DNA from: Spirometra erinaceieuropaei
Taxonomy: Eukaryota; Platyhelminthes; Cestoda; Diphyllobothriidea; Diphyllobothriidae
DNA: 64,000 nucleotides
Assembly: GCA_902702965.1 (NCBI GenBank)
Contig: CACRXP010000115.1
Location: 503,807 to 567,806, forward strand
Direction of reading: 5' to 3'
In this document: one piece after another, positions 36,296-48,844 of the stretch
Numbering within the stretch: the first letter of the stretch is position 1
How the letters are laid out: every line of letters starts with the position of its first letter
Program-made: the position numbers and the translations under genes
Notes under the pieces: model-generated
Seen by the model: the letters and a program-made list of their open reading frames with translations, nothing else
Told to the model about the DNA's origin: nothing
The model's database searches: none

Positions 36296-36327
36296 CACAC
36301 CCACACACACACACACACACACACACT
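36290..36327. repeat. (CA)n microsatellite
   Basis: GCACACACACCCACACACAC-type run immediately outside R copy 2. Confidence 0.92.
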
Positions 36328-38388
36328 CCTCACCTGCGTGAGAGCGCCAGCGGTCACGTTAAGGAAAATTCGATACAGTCTGACCTACGGCCCACCAGTC
36401 CACCACTTCACACAAACACACATAACTGGGCAGACTGAGTGGTACAAGTTCAGACGTCGGTCGGCAGCCTTCCTGGTCACAGAACTCGGCGCGCCGGGCT
36501 TGTCCTGGACTCGGATCACACATACATCAGAGGAGCCAAATCGAGAAGGGGCCGCGAAGCACACTTCCCACTTGCGTTGGAGCCAGCCTGGATATCAGGA
36601 ATATCCCAAAAGACAGTCGCATGTGTACGAAAGACTACCCGGCGAGGACTCAGCCTTGCGGCTGTTATCTATCCGAGAGGTCCTTAAGTACACGTTTTTG
36701 GAAACCGCGACAGGCGTCTTCGTCTGACGTCTAATCATATTTAACCACCTCTGTGTGACTCCTAACTGCGCGCTAAGCAGACGAAAATGCTCCGTCGGAA
36801 ATAATGTGCATGATTAGAAAGCGGTACCTGTTACGGCATTCAGCATTGCGACCAATCAACAACGGCATTTTTACCCAGGCAATGATGAACGCGAAGAGAT
36901 TAATTAGGCAACGGTGTCAGTATCCTCATAGACGTCTCCGGACTTCGCAAAACCCCAGTCGCCTCATGCAATCCTGATAGATATAACGGGGTCAGGTCTC
37001 GTGTGTAGAACGCGTAGACCGAAGGTTTTAACTCTGTAATCTCTGTTGAGCCCACTCAATGGAAAATACGGCTGACGTCGATGACAGTTGGAGAACAAAA
37101 TAGCAACTTGGGCTTGCTTAGGCCGTGAGAAATGTTGAAATCCGAGTAAAATATAAGCGTAAGTCCTACCGCTTTTGGTGTAACTCAAATGGATGTCTTG
37201 ATTCTTCGTTTCCACCCTTTGGGAATCCTCCATATTCGCAATATGGTTTAGAAAGATAAAGCTGCGGGCATGCTAACTTGCTCAAGGCGAAATAAAACAA
37301 AAGGCAGACTGTCCAAAAAATTAAAAAGCCACGTCGTTAAATATCTGCCACTTCCCCGCACCCTTGAATGTATCCGTTCCTCAAGTGACGTGTTTGTCTC
37401 TTTCAGAGCACTGAATAGACAGTTACTTAAAAACGTGTCATTTCTTAAAAACAGTATCAGGTGCAGCATCATTTATATCAGCCTGTCTGAAAACGTTTTC
37501 AGTCTAAGTTTGGATCTGCTGTTGCGAACACGAAGGACACGATTGCCAATCCCAAACTATGGATATCAGGCCAAGACAGGAGTTATGAAGAAGTAATAAT
37601 TAAATTTCAAGCCACCTAACAGTCCAACGTATGCCAGGCGCGTCACGTTGGGCCGAGTCCTTTCCATTCAGATAAACAAACGGTAAGTCCAAAATGATGG
37701 AGAGCTAGGTAAATTCAGGACAGTCTGGCGCCTCGAAACACTGCTAACTAGCAACAGTATAGTAGCTTTCAATACGGAAACATGTTCTTCAAATTCGAGC
37801 CTTATATTCAAAATACCTTGGAAGAAGTCAATATTTACTTAAACGCGTTTTTCCGGTGTCTCTGCATTTGCCTCCTGAAGTCCCTGTAATACGAGGCATT
37901 GTTCTCGGAGCGGCCTGTCCTTGTTCCGTGACGATGGTAACTTGGCAATTTCTGGCGTTGCTCCCATCGCTATTAACCTTGCAGACCTTTCCTCTAACGG
38001 AATTGAATGTGAAAACTAGTATGCGAATAAACATAACGATAAGGGCTATTTTAAGAACTCTAGTACATGCGATTCTGCAGCCAGAGACTTTCCTTTAAAG
38101 TGACTAAGTTACACATTTAATTCGCTGAAATGTTGACACGTAGCCAACGAAGGAATCACATAAATTTTTTTTAGTTTGAAAATCTCGGCAGAGAGAAATT
38201 TGAAATTGTCGTCTTCTGATATAAAGGTTCCCTTTCTACTACGGCGGCTCGAATGATTTCAAGTCCAACATAGGACCCAGGTTGATTCTGTAGGAGGCGT
38301 GTGTGGAAGGTATGCGTTTCGGTCTTAAGAGCTGATATAGCTGTTCTTGCATATTCCGTCCAGTGTTGTTAGAATTGGTGATGGTAGG
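36328..38388. other. Unassigned stretch
   Basis: Frames of 80-150 codons exist at 36,275-36,727 (beginning in the CA repeat), 37,270-37,596 and 37,856-38,098. None shows a domain I can name, and splice sites consistent with a gene model were not found. Confidence 0.35.
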
Positions 38389-38582
38389 GGGCGCTCACTG
38401 ATCGTTCATACGGAACTCACTCGTTCCGTTTTGCCTTAAGGGCTCTCTCTCGAGCCCAACCAGCAGCCGCACAGCGGCGCATGATACAAAGGCAGAATGG
38501 TATTGCCGAAAAAGACAAAGGAGACTGGAATGGCCATTTCTGGCTTATTAGCCGTCGTCAGCCAGCCATACCTAAGCCCTGT
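38389..38582 (-). repeat. SINE-like repeat (S family), partial
   Basis: It shares GGGGGCGCTCACTGATCGTT, CTCTCTCTCGAGCCCAACCA and TGGAATGGCCATTTCTGGCT with the tandem copies at 40.5-41.1 kb. The tRNA-like head is missing. Confidence 0.75.
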
Positions 38583-39290
38583 TAGAATTCGCACGACTTT
38601 ATAGATCTATGATGATTTTACGTTAGGAGGGAGATTATTACCCTGCGATCAACTTCATAGGTTGGGTTGACATGATGCCTATAAATAAGCTAGATATCAT
38701 AAGTAAAGATAATGCCGAACGTGATATTTTTGGATCATATGTGTCCGGTATTGAAAGACAACAGTGGGTACCAGTTAATTAAAGTATGCCTTGTCAAGCT
38801 CATGTACGGTTAGGTCAAATCAAAAATGTCATTCCAAGGTTTTTAGCCTTTATCTTTGGCATACCTTACATAAATGAAATAAATAAAATATTTTATTGAG
38901 AACCCCTGGATAATATCAGAGAAAGTAAAAGTGCATTTCAGAACAGATAGACAAACTCTGTGCAGTATTAAGTTCATGTGCATAGAAGTAGCAATCAGAT
39001 ATAAAAAGCGGTCATCGGGCCGTGAAAAACCTTTTTCCGCAAAAGACAAAGTAATGAGGTTCGATTAGTTTTTAAGGAGAAAACATGTCAATCGAAAAAG
39101 TGTAAATACACTGCTCGGACAAAACGCACAACTTAGAAACGAACCTTAAACTGAACAATTGAGGTTTGCGCCGTCATAGCTTATCCTGGTGTGTTGTTTA
39201 TACTTCCGATTAGTATGTGTTGGCAGGTCATTTTTTACGGAAAAGACAATATTTCTCCAAGAAACGACTCATCTCCGACTGATCAATAAT

Positions 39291-39525
39291 TTTATTAAGA
39301 GGTAATTTTCACTTACGCCAGACATCCCCGCCTCATTAATTTCGTGGCCTTTTCAGCAGAAGGCGTATTTTACGATATACATTCTTCCACAAAAATCCAT
39401 TTGTCCGGATTAACGAGTATATTTTTAGTCAACCTACAGTGCGGATGCAGCGAGCAGCAAATACTTCCTGTGTATTTAATAGCATTTTGCGTAATAGGGG
39501 CCACAGAGGCAAAAAACTCTTCAAC
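39291..39525 (-). other. Possible terminal exon plus AATAAA on the - strand (weak)
   Basis: On the - strand a good acceptor (ATTATTTTGCAG) precedes 51 open codons (39,525 down to a TAA at 39,370-39,372) with five cysteines, and AATAAA lies 74 bp further (39,291-39,296). No matching upstream exon was found, and an 83-codon frame overlaps on the + strand. Low confidence. Confidence 0.2.
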
Positions 39526-40490
39526 CTGCAAAATAATGGCAATTCAGAACGGTAAAATCTGGCTCAAATGTCGACGAGATTTTCAGTCTCCATAACCCTG
39601 TTTTGACTTACGACGCTGAGCCACACAAGGGCGCAAGGACGAGCAATTACTTAGTACAGTCCCAATCATCTAGGCAGTACAAGGCACATTGCAGTCAGTT
39701 CCATCCTCTTTGAAAGGAGACCACACAGAGACATGCAATCGTCATTACTTAAAAGGATATTTTTGATGGATTTGGCACCCAGAAATTGTGAGAGCTGTTC
39801 TAGTTGTAGAAAGCAGGGAAGAGTTTGTGTAGAGAACGATAATATGTCCGACATTGCGATGGGTATGGTATGTAACTTTAGTGAGAAAACTGTAGGTAAC
39901 TTCAACCCTAGTGTCAACTGTTGCCATGTCCATAACGGGCAGCTCTAACCTAGGTCCAGTAAGCATTTAAGAAAAAAGTCGTACACGGCCGTAATCTTGG
40001 CCCGAGTCTGAAATGGCCCAACTCTTGATATTAACTCTTGCTGGAAAGGTAAACCCAACCTTAACTCTGAACCTGAAACAGGCAATGGTAGCCTCAGTAA
40101 CGCTATTAAAGGACAAAATCCGCGTCCCACATGACGCCATGACCGATCCGTTTTAAGACGAACCTTTACCAGCTATGCCTACTTATAGCGTAAAAAATGG
40201 CTCCAATTAAGAAAACTTTGTTTTTAGATGTGTAGAATGTATTTTCATAAAAAAAACGCATCCAGGATGACAGTGGAAATAAAATAACTCCTAATAATAG
40301 TGTTTCAGAGTTGATTACATCTAAATATAGTTTAATAATTAGAGTGATTTCATATATGACGGTTTGTCAACTGCCTACTAACTAAGTGTAAATTCTAAAA
40401 CAGTTTTTTTCAGGGACTCGTGTTATCCTTGACTCGTTTGGGTTAAATGAGATTGGGTTTAACAAGAGAAACCGGATTTGCTTAGGCCAA

Positions 40491-41100
40491 ATGATATTAC
40501 CGACAAATACAAGGGAAACTGGAATGGCCATTTCTGGCTTATTTGCCGTCGTCAGCCAGCCATACCCAAGCCCGAAGTGTGGAACACCCGAGCCTCGAAC
40601 TCGCGACCTGTTGGTTTAGAAGTCAGCGCCTCTACTCACCGGGCCACGAGGCCGTTGCCCTGTCGGTTTTCGATCGGGAATATACCATGTTAGGGGGCGC
40701 TCACCGATCGTTCATACGGAACTCACTCGTTCTGTTGTGCCTTAAGGGCTCTCTCTCGAGCCCAACAAGCAGCCGCACAGCGGCGCATGATATATTGGCA
40801 GAATGATATTACCGACAAAGACAAGGGAGACTGGAATGGCCATTTCTGGCTTATTAGCCGTCGTCAGCCAGCCATACCCAAGCCCGAAGTGTGGAACACC
40901 CGAGCCTCGAACTCGCGACCTGTTGGTTTAGAAGTCAGCGCCTCTACTCACCGGGCCACGAGGCCGTTGCCCTGTCGGTTTTCGATCGGGAATAAACCAT
41001 GTTAGGGGGCGCTCACCAATCGTTCATACGGAACTCACTCGTTCCGTTGTGCCTTATGGACTCTCTCTCGAGCCCAACCAGCAGCTGCCTATATATCATG
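40491..41100 (-). repeat. Two tandem S-family SINE-like units (period 312 bp)
   Basis: The unit starting ATGATATTACCGACAAA recurs 312 bp later (40,491 and 40,803) with only a few differences. On the - strand each unit has a tRNA-like A-box region (GTGGCCCGGTGAGTAGAGGC, 40,627-40,647 in unit 1) and B box (GAGTTCGAGGC), then the GGCCATTCCAGT/TTTGTCGGTAAT body. Near-identity suggests recent tandem duplication. Confidence 0.85.
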
Positions 41101-41135
41101 CCTATATATATCATATATATATATATATATCACAA
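41085..41135. repeat. (TA)n-rich low-complexity tract
   Basis: TATATATCAT and TATATATATATATAT runs sit at the junction of oppositely oriented SINE-like units. Confidence 0.85.
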
Positions 41136-41189
41136 CGGAACGAGCATGTTCCGTAACCTGATCGGCGAGCGTCCACTGTCATAATTGAT

Positions 41190-41375
41190 ATTCCCGATCA
41201 CAACCGACAGACAACGGGCCCGTGGCTCAATGGTAGAGCGTTCAACTCCATGACCAAAGATCCCGGGTTCGAATCTCAAGTGATCCACACTTGGGGTTGG
41301 GTATGACTGGCTGATGACGGCTAATAAGCCAGAAATGGCCATTCCGGTCTCCCTTGTCTTTGTCGGCTCCATCTC
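41190..41375 (+). repeat. S-family SINE-like copy with clear tRNA-derived head
   Basis: The A box TGGCTCAATGG (41,223-41,233) and B box GGTTCGAATCT (41,266-41,276) are spaced as in a tRNA, with a GCTC/GAGC D-stem. The T-stem and acceptor 3' half do not pair, so it is not a functional tRNA. The body continues with GACGGCTAATAAGCCAGAAA and GGCCATTCCGG, shared with the other copies. Confidence 0.75.
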
Positions 41376-41394
41376 ATCTATATCATATATATAT

Positions 41395-42790
41395 TTCACC
41401 GATGTTGACGTCGTAGGAACAAAAGTTTTCACAAGATGACCTGCTGTCAGGCTGATGTGTGCCTAATAAATTTAAATAGAACTGTCAGGCGTGATTGCAA
41501 AAACACCATTTTGTGTTTTTGGAAAGATGTTTTCTCCTTTAAATAATTAAACATTTTTCTTTTGTTTTGCATTACGCTGAGTTTCATATCGGCCTCGAAA
41601 TGTTGCAGAATACTTCAAGATTTTAAATGTTTTCTCCAAATCGTCCGTAAAGACGGATTCTGAACTACCTGTCTGTTGAGAACTTTGAAATATGTTTATT
41701 AATGATGGCATTTACCGAACAAGTATGTGCTCGGGCGCTCATTTTTACGAAAATGGTCGTTTGGGTCACATGTGTAGCCTCATTTAAACATTGACCTACA
41801 TTTTCGAGAACAATAGGTGTCAACAACGAAAGGTAGCAACAAATATGACTTTGATCAATAAGAGCGTTTTCCTTAATAAGTTACCCCTTAAAGAAGTGCT
41901 TTATTACTGCAGTCCGTTTACGGATCTCTGTTACTTTGCACTTTTGCACGGTAGGCCAAGTAAAAATTTAACACTTTTGGCCGTTGCTTTCGCGTTCCTA
42001 AACAATGCTAATATTTTGTACCGTAAACATAAGAACATACCTTTCTCTATACATTAAGGCCATTTCCACTGATTTTGCTTGCTTTAAGACTCCATGTTTC
42101 GATTATGAATTTACGACAGAGCGCCCATATAAATGTTGATATTTTGTTGGAATTATTTATGTTTTGGTTGTTCTTTTTCTGAATAAGTTATGCACGGAAG
42201 CTTATCTACACGACAAGTAGTGTTTCATATGTTTCAAACTAGAAACGACCATTCGGTGATGGTCATTTATGGGAAATCAAGGTGAATTTCCAAACGGTAA
42301 AACAATTTCAACCCATCTAAACGAAGGAATCCCTATCTGGGTTGTTACTGCATTTTAGGGCACCAAATCTGCTAATGTGACCTTAAGAAATTAATAAATC
42401 CTTTGATATTCTAAAAATAACCTTTGTGTTAGCAGATTGATTAGCAGGGATAACATCGGACATAAAATAAATTTGCAAGTCTGGCTGTCTGTTCATTAAA
42501 AATCTCGCAGACATCCTACTATCCTTTCAATGGAAAAGTCGCTCAGATGCGTAACCGTAGTTCAGGACTTGTATTAGCAAAGAAATTGCACAAATATATT
42601 CCAACGTTCAATTTCACTAAATTTTATTGACATTTTACTTGATCTAACCACGTAAAAAAATTTCTGCACAAGACAAAGATTTCCGTTGAAGGATGCGGAT
42701 GAGCGGACAATATGCGCAACGTTAAAGACGTTGAGACATTTTCTTTCAATTTTCGTTGTCATGATTCATGAAATAGTTTAACTACTGTAA
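41395..42790 (+). repeat. Old dispersed repeat, copy near 42 kb
   Basis: Collinear with 23,600-25,460 in several blocks. No coding capacity. It ends close to the exon candidate at 42,802. Confidence 0.45.
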
Positions 42791-42801
42791 TAGAAACTCA
42801 C

Positions 42802-42971
42802 CCTTCGGAAATTGTTTCAACAAGTAGTTGTTGCTAATGATGGATTTAGCTGACGCACTTGGAATGTTCAACCGTTCGTTGATGGTACAGTAGCTGGATT
42901 CAGGCAGTAGAACGTCGTTTTCTATGAGAGTAGAGATCCGGTAGTCAAGATATTGACATCCAAAAGTAAGC
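42802..42971 (-). CDS. Candidate exon resembling the N-terminus of DNA polymerase delta subunit 3 (POLD3/Cdc27-like)
   Basis: On the - strand an acceptor (ATAACCGTCAG|G) and a consensus donor (AAGG|GTGAGT) bound 170 bp, read as one base, 56 codons, one base. The translation contains YLDYRISTLIEND, then a 'Y..I..RLNIP...AKSII..NY' spacing. POLD3-type proteins start with a YLE/YLD segment, a short variable stretch, then Y..L...L.V....AK..L..Y. In replicative polymerase delta that N-terminal winged helix binds the second subunit. Spacing and hydrophobic positions fit with about three extra residues. No flanking exon was found, so both gene and function are tentative. It could be a chance open stretch between two good splice sites. 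Confidence 0.38.
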
Positions 42972-44490
42972 CTGACGGTTATAGATCTTAAAGTAATATT
43001 TCCCCGAAATGAATTTAAAGCAAGCAAAGACAGCAGAATTTATTGGACCCAATAACTTTCGCGACGCCTTGTCAACCGCAACCTGTCGTTTCATAACAAC
43101 TGAGAAAGATGTCGAGGTTTGAACTTCACATAAATGTATCTCTAGTGTCAAGCATCTCATTTTTACGAATATAGGACGTTAGGTGTACGGAAATCTCATT
43201 TGGCCGAACCGAAATAAAAATTACTTCAGCGAAACTTGTAAAATTTCCTTATTGTCGATGTTCTTATTCACTCCTCGCCTGCCGGAGTTTGTCGCATTGA
43301 AATTTGAGCGACCGATTGCCCACGTTTCCCAAAGAAACTGAACGGCACGTTAGTGCATCCTGCTTATAACTGCCGTCATGTTTCGTATGCACTGGTTAAT
43401 TTAAACGGTATTTTTGACCGAATAACATGTTTTTAGGAGAAATAGGTGGTCGGCCTGCTTTCTTCCAATCCGTTCTCTGTTTTTTGATAGAAAAGTCGTT
43501 TTTTAGTTAACTGCCATTGACATTTGTTATTGATGTCAATTCACCAGTCAAAAAAACCATGTGCAGTTCTCAGTTCTGTCTTAATCCGGATCCTCACAAA
43601 AAGGTTGTGGGAGGTTTAAATGGGCAAGTGAGCGAATGCAGTAGTAGCTATGGGTTTACTTGAACGACAAGTAAACGCCCGAGCTGCGTTTATCGCGAGC
43701 AGTTGTCGATGTTCATTTGCGTTTTCGAGATTTGTCACCCCAAGCGTTGTCATCTGAGTTATCCAACTGATCGCATTCACTATCTATAAAGTTTCATATT
43801 TAGATCGGTATTTTTACAGGTTTTTCTAGTAAGCCTTTGTTTAGATTACACAAAATTGCATAACAACGAGCTCGAATCAAAGAAACTTTGCCTCCTGCCT
43901 TTCTTCTCCTGTTTCATCGACCAATTTAAACGCCGACCGGAGAAGAAAATCTCGTTTCTCTCACCGTTATATGGCTTCTTGAGTCTGCCTAATTAACCCG
44001 ACATGGCTGCGCTATTTCAAACACTGTAGGACAAAGTTCATTTGATACGGCGAGCGTAGGTTAAATTAATTAGATGGTTAGTGAATTTCCGGGGCTTCCC
44101 ATCCTCAGAGTAAAGCTGTGGCGAGTGTGTCATTCATGCCTGAATATATTTCACTTAAAAGTCGTCAGTTTTTCTGTTTGCTTAAAGCGTGATACTTTGT
44201 CTGGAACACTATTTTTTTACCGTAAACACCCTTGGAAATATTTCATTTGGTAATTTTGTATGCTGTTATCTGTAGCCCAATTTCGATTTCCGCGTGAGGA
44301 TTCCCTGCGTTTAGTGATGCAGTTCTCTGCTCTTAGGACGAAAAGGCAAAGAGTACAGTTACTTTGTTTGTCATTAATAAAAAAATCGATGAAATCAATC
44401 ATTTCGCTTTGATCTTCAAGTTTAATGATGGAGTTAGGTATGTCGATTACTCTACTACCTACCACCGTCAAGGACACCAAAAAGGGAAAG
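42972..44490. other. Intergenic or intronic DNA, no gene recognised
   Basis: Only short frames without domains. It could contain the first exon and promoter of the POLD3-like candidate on the - strand, but I could not identify them. Confidence 0.4.
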
Positions 44491-44504
44491 TTTCATCCTC
44501 TGAA

Positions 44505-44655
44505 AAATAGCATTACAGATAAATACAAGGGATACTGGCATGGCCATTTTTGGCTTATTAGCAGTCGTCAGCTAGTAATACCTAACCCCGAAGTTTGGAA
44601 GAGCCGAGGCTCGACTGGCAGTGGATATCTGGGCAGTTCTGTAAATAAATGCCTA
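44505..44655 (-). repeat. S-family SINE-like fragment
   Basis: ATTACAGATAAATACAAGGG..TGGC.TGGCCATTTTTGGC and GTCGTCAGCTAGTAATACC match the S-family body. Diverged, head partly lost. Confidence 0.65.
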
Positions 44656-44657
44656 TA

Positions 44658-45640
44658 TAGTGAGTGACCGATCTCATGAAATTTTGGCTGAAATTCGGAA
44701 ACGTGCTTTCAATTAGGAAGGTTTACTTAGGTAGGGTTAAAAGATTCATTAACATAAGACGCAGTCCTAATTTATTTCGGACTCGGCAAGATGTCAGCGT
44801 TTGAAAGGTCTACATTTAAATCCTCTGAATAAACCGCTCTTGGTAAAAAATGACTACTTAAGTAGCAAGCATTTTCACAGTAGTTTTCGATGGCCTGGAA
44901 AATTCAATTATATTTTGTGGAAGTCTTGAACACAAATATGTTTTCGTTTAGTCATCTGATAGAAAATCACATCGCCTTTATATTCTTTGCTTAAAAATTA
45001 CTATAATTAAATTTTACAAGGTTTTTCGAATAATTTGGAGCCTGACCAACCGTTGAATTAGCGCTTAGTGATTTCAGTCTACAATATGCATGTGTTTTCC
45101 GTAAAAAAAACCACATATTCTTCTATGCCATTAAACAGATAATATAAAGGGTTCATAAAATTGAGCAATAGATGCGGATCATGTTGTACTTCTCATGAGG
45201 AGATGTGATAAACGAACCGGTACGACGCTGCATAAATAAATATTGCACGGTTTTGAAAAATCTCATAATTAGAAACCTTTTCAAAACCTAATTATACCCT
45301 TCTTTGACCGTAAAATATAAAGACGACGTTATTCTCTATCAAACTACTGAAATAAATTTATTAATGTTTGTGGTTTCTATAAAATATATTTGAATATGCA
45401 AGGCCATTGAAATTCATTATAAAAAATGCTTGCTAAATGTGCGGTCATTTCCTACCGAATACGGTTTCGACGGGAGATTTAAAAGCAGTGCATTCAAAAG
45501 CTGACGTCCTGCGGACTCTGTAGTATTATAGAGTTATGCCCCGAGAAAATCAGTTTTGCAATCGTGCTTTAGTATTCCTTCCTAATCGGAAACACATTTC
45601 AGAATTTAAGCCAACAATTCATGAGATTGGTCACTCACTG
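44658..45640. mobile_element. TA-flanked fold-back (MITE-like) element, copy 4
   Basis: The left end is AGTGAGTGACCGATCTCATG and the right end, on the other strand, is CAGTGAGTGACCAATCTCATG, flanked by TA. It is about 983 bp and palindromic through most of the interior. A PLE fragment begins right after its right end. Confidence 0.78.
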
Positions 45641-45644
45641 TACT

Positions 45645-46190
45645 AAAGACATACGAAGACCAGCGGTGAGAAAAAGGAAAAACGTGGCATCTTCCATGTT
45701 TTGTCCTACCTGAGAAACGCCTCCGAAGCCACTGGGCCACTGATAAGACCGCTAAACGTGGGAGTTTGGCACCGACCGTACGCGACCATCCGCCGCTTAC
45801 CCATGCAGCCCAAGGATAGGCTACCACCTGCGAACTTCTCAGGCGTCATTTACCGCTTGAAATGCCGAGACTGTCTGGTTTCCTACCGTTGCATGACCGA
45901 CAAACGGCTGAGAACGGGCAAACATGAGCACGCTTTATCCGTAAAGCAAAGGTTTTACCATCGCATATCGCCATGCACAGTCTAGAGAAGAATCACAGTT
46001 GTTCGACTTTGACGATGCCCAAGTGTTCGTCCGATTCGTAGCAGAATGGAGAGAGGGGTAAGCAAAGTCGGGCAACCAGACGTCAACTCGGTTAAACGCA
46101 GTCTTGACCTACCAAGGCCACATGAGACCGGCAGGCATTCCCTGCGCGCAAGAGGAGAAGCGATAACAAAATAGCGGGATGGACCTATCA
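45645..46190 (+). pseudogene. Penelope-like element C-terminal fragment
   Basis: The + frame reads LSYLRNASEATGPLIRPLNVGVWHRPYATIRRLPMQPKDRLPP, cut by lesions in places, then SGVIYRLKCRDC, where SGVIY is the GIY element, and a decayed YIG (YRC), KRLRTGKHEHALSVKQR. This matches the linker and GIY-YIG region. The PLE is degenerate from about 46,000 on. Confidence 0.7.
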
Positions 46191-46584
46191 GGCATATGTG
46201 TGAATGATCTATTTAAAATACTAATTTCTAATTTTGTCCACCTCCGAAGATGCTCTGGAGCAGCGGTGCGAGACGTCAGCTGATTAAGTCTTCATCCGTA
46301 GAGATCGCCTAACCTTCTTCTCTCATCCTAACATTTAGCGTCAGCAGTTTCGATAATATCCACATATGTATGTATTGGAAGGTAATCGTCCCAAGAAGTA
46401 TAAGTTAATGACAAAGGTGTTCTTTGGGGAATGAAATTTTTCTGCGTAAATTTTCGATGCCGGTTCCCCAGGTCGTCGGCAGACGCAGACGGAGAGCAAA
46501 TGTGACGACATCATTTAACATATGGCAATGCACTTGAAAATCGATAATTTTTTGGCGCTTGCGCCAGTGAGCGGCTGATTTGAC

Positions 46585-47140
46585 ACTGAATCTCCGTAAC
46601 AGAATAGCATTACCGAGAATAACAAGGGAGACGGGAATGGCCATTTATGGCTTCTTAGCTGTCATCAGCCAGTCATACCCAACCTTGAAGTGTGCGACAC
46701 CTGACCTCGGTTAAACAACCTGTTGGCTAGAAGTCTATCGTACCTAGCCACTGAGTCCCGGACACATCGTCCTATCGGTTGCGATCGGGTAAAACAATGT
46801 TAGAAGGGCACTCACTGATCGCACTACAAAAATCCCTCGTCCCATTGTGCCTTACTGCACTCTCTCTCAAGGCCCGCTAAGACTCACATTGCGACGCATG
46901 AGGTAGGCAGAAAAGCGCCACCGACAAAGTCAAGGATGACTGTGCAGCACCTCGCGGTTGGATATGGCTGGCTGACGATTGCTAAGAGGCCTGAAATAGT
47001 CATTCTCGCCTGCCTTGTCTTTGTCGGTAATTTAACAATGCCTATATTACGCGTCGCTGTGCGGCAGCTGACGGGGCCCGCCCTAAGATACGACGGGACG
47101 AGTGAATTCCGTAGTGCGATCGGTGAGCGACATTCCACTA
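46585..47140. repeat. Two S-family SINE-like copies in opposite orientation
   Basis: 46,600-46,900 carries the body in the orientation of the 40.5-kb units (GGGAATGGCCATTTATGGC, CTCTCTCTCAAGGCCCGC). 46,905-47,140 carries it inverted (GGCTGGCTGACGA, CCTTGTCTTTGTCGGTAAT, GTGCGGCAGCTG). They form an imperfect inverted pair. Confidence 0.7.
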
Positions 47141-48844
47141 TGAACGATCTGCTCCCACCTTTGATTCCGGTGGACACAAAGGTTTTAGATTTCAGTGTTT
47201 CGATACTGTTTATTGCTAAGAAGTTGCAGTCACTGCCGGCTCTGTGGAGATGAAGCGGGCATTTATTTTCAGACAACTAGTGAATAGAGCTAGGCTTGAA
47301 GCAGTATTATCGCCGTCTATCATTACTGCTGACGGGAACTCATTCCTCAATCCAAATCTCTACTCGTTCAAATAGTCCAGCTTGTTAGATCAAAGGAGAA
47401 AAATATATTCCAGTGGGAATTTCATAAGGACTGCTAATGATTTTAAACAGGTGTGATCAAGTCTTAAATGGAATTAACCCGCCGAAACATCCGCTACGTT
47501 AAATGCATCATAGTGACAACTGTTTCGTGAACCATAACATGCTTCATGTCCGATGCAGGACCCCTGTCATGCCATCCACCAAAAGCTTAGTAAGAACTAT
47601 CAAGGGTTAAGGGGTTTTGTGGGGGCAGCAGCGGTCACCTCGCCACCCAGTCAACCAACAGCTCACTCGGAAGACAACCAGAAGTGGTTGTTAGGCCACA
47701 TAGTTTTGAAAAAGATTTCAATAAAACAACAAAAATAGGTAACACCTGCCTGGATAATGGTTCACCGGCGGAAGTCTTTCTACACGCTTACGTCAAATCC
47801 ATTCAAGTGAAAATGCTGCGTTTCCTTCGTCTTGCGCCGTTATAGGGACAGGAGTTTTTGAGTGGGATAGTCGCAGGGCAATAAAAGATTGGAAATCTGT
47901 TGGGAATGTATTATCTCGAGTCACATGAGACTGGCGTTTATCAGTCTATCCTGATCGCATAGCCGAAATGACCACTCACGTATTAATTAAAGTGACGGGT
48001 GCGCAGCTTCTACTGGCCGCCAACCGGTGATTATTCGTCTCGAGGTGCTGAATTTGTGCAGTTTGAATTTGAGCCCAGTGATTAATTAGGCATTTACTGG
48101 CTATCACGTCAAGATACCAAAATGAGTATGCAGACGAGGTCTCATCGTGCTTCTCTGGTTACAGAACGCAGTGCTTTCGTTCTCTGGAGCTCTGTATCTA
48201 AGATTCATCCAACTGACATAATCAATCAACAACAAGTGTTACCGACAGGAACTAAAGCCGTAGTGATTTCTATTGATTTAATAGGTAATGTTTCGAAAGA
48301 CTCTGTGCATTACCGAATTTCAGCCGACAGAGTCATGGCAGGGTGACTCAAGCGGACTGAGAGGTAGATTCAAAATATCGGTAACCCACTGCATTGCGAC
48401 GTCAAGGTTTGGTATATTAACGGATAGCGTGGGCTTCGTTGCACAATACCTCTGTACAGTACGCTGTTCGATCGCTAATTGTGTCCCACAGTTGTCTATG
48501 CCGCAGGTGCGCTGAAGCAAAAGAGGGGTCAGATTGACACGCGACAGGCGTTAACCGGGCTGTGCTGAGTTTGTGCGAGTTCATAACTACTGCTGTACGT
48601 GAGCGTAGGGCACTGTGCTCGATCCCATCGCCTGTCTGTTGATAGACATGAACAGTTGTCCAGTACATGGGCGACGGTTGGGAATGTGAGGCCGATGCGA
48701 GGGATTTCACTCCCATTACGTCTCAACGCATTTCTCAATTTGATAATTATAACACGTTAAGTATAGTTGTTCGGAAGTTAGCCAGTTGATGAGATAAATT
48801 GGTCCTTTTCAAGGTGAAATGGCTGCTTCAGAATATGGCGGCTG
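47141..48844. other. Unassigned stretch
   Basis: No gene recognised. Overlapping frames near 48,300-48,740 on both strands reflect a GC-richer block and have no nameable domain. Confidence 0.35.

Noticed and set aside
36275..36727. 150-codon + strand frame starting in the CA repeat
   Set aside because: Its beginning translates the microsatellite as a Thr-His run and the rest matches no family.
40491..41100. A CRISPR-like or satellite array
   Set aside because: Only two units, each a SINE-like repeat with no spacer logic, in a eukaryotic sequence.
41217..41290. A tRNA gene
   Set aside because: A and B boxes and a D-stem are present, but the T-stem, anticodon stem and acceptor 3' half do not pair, and the body matches a SINE-like repeat.
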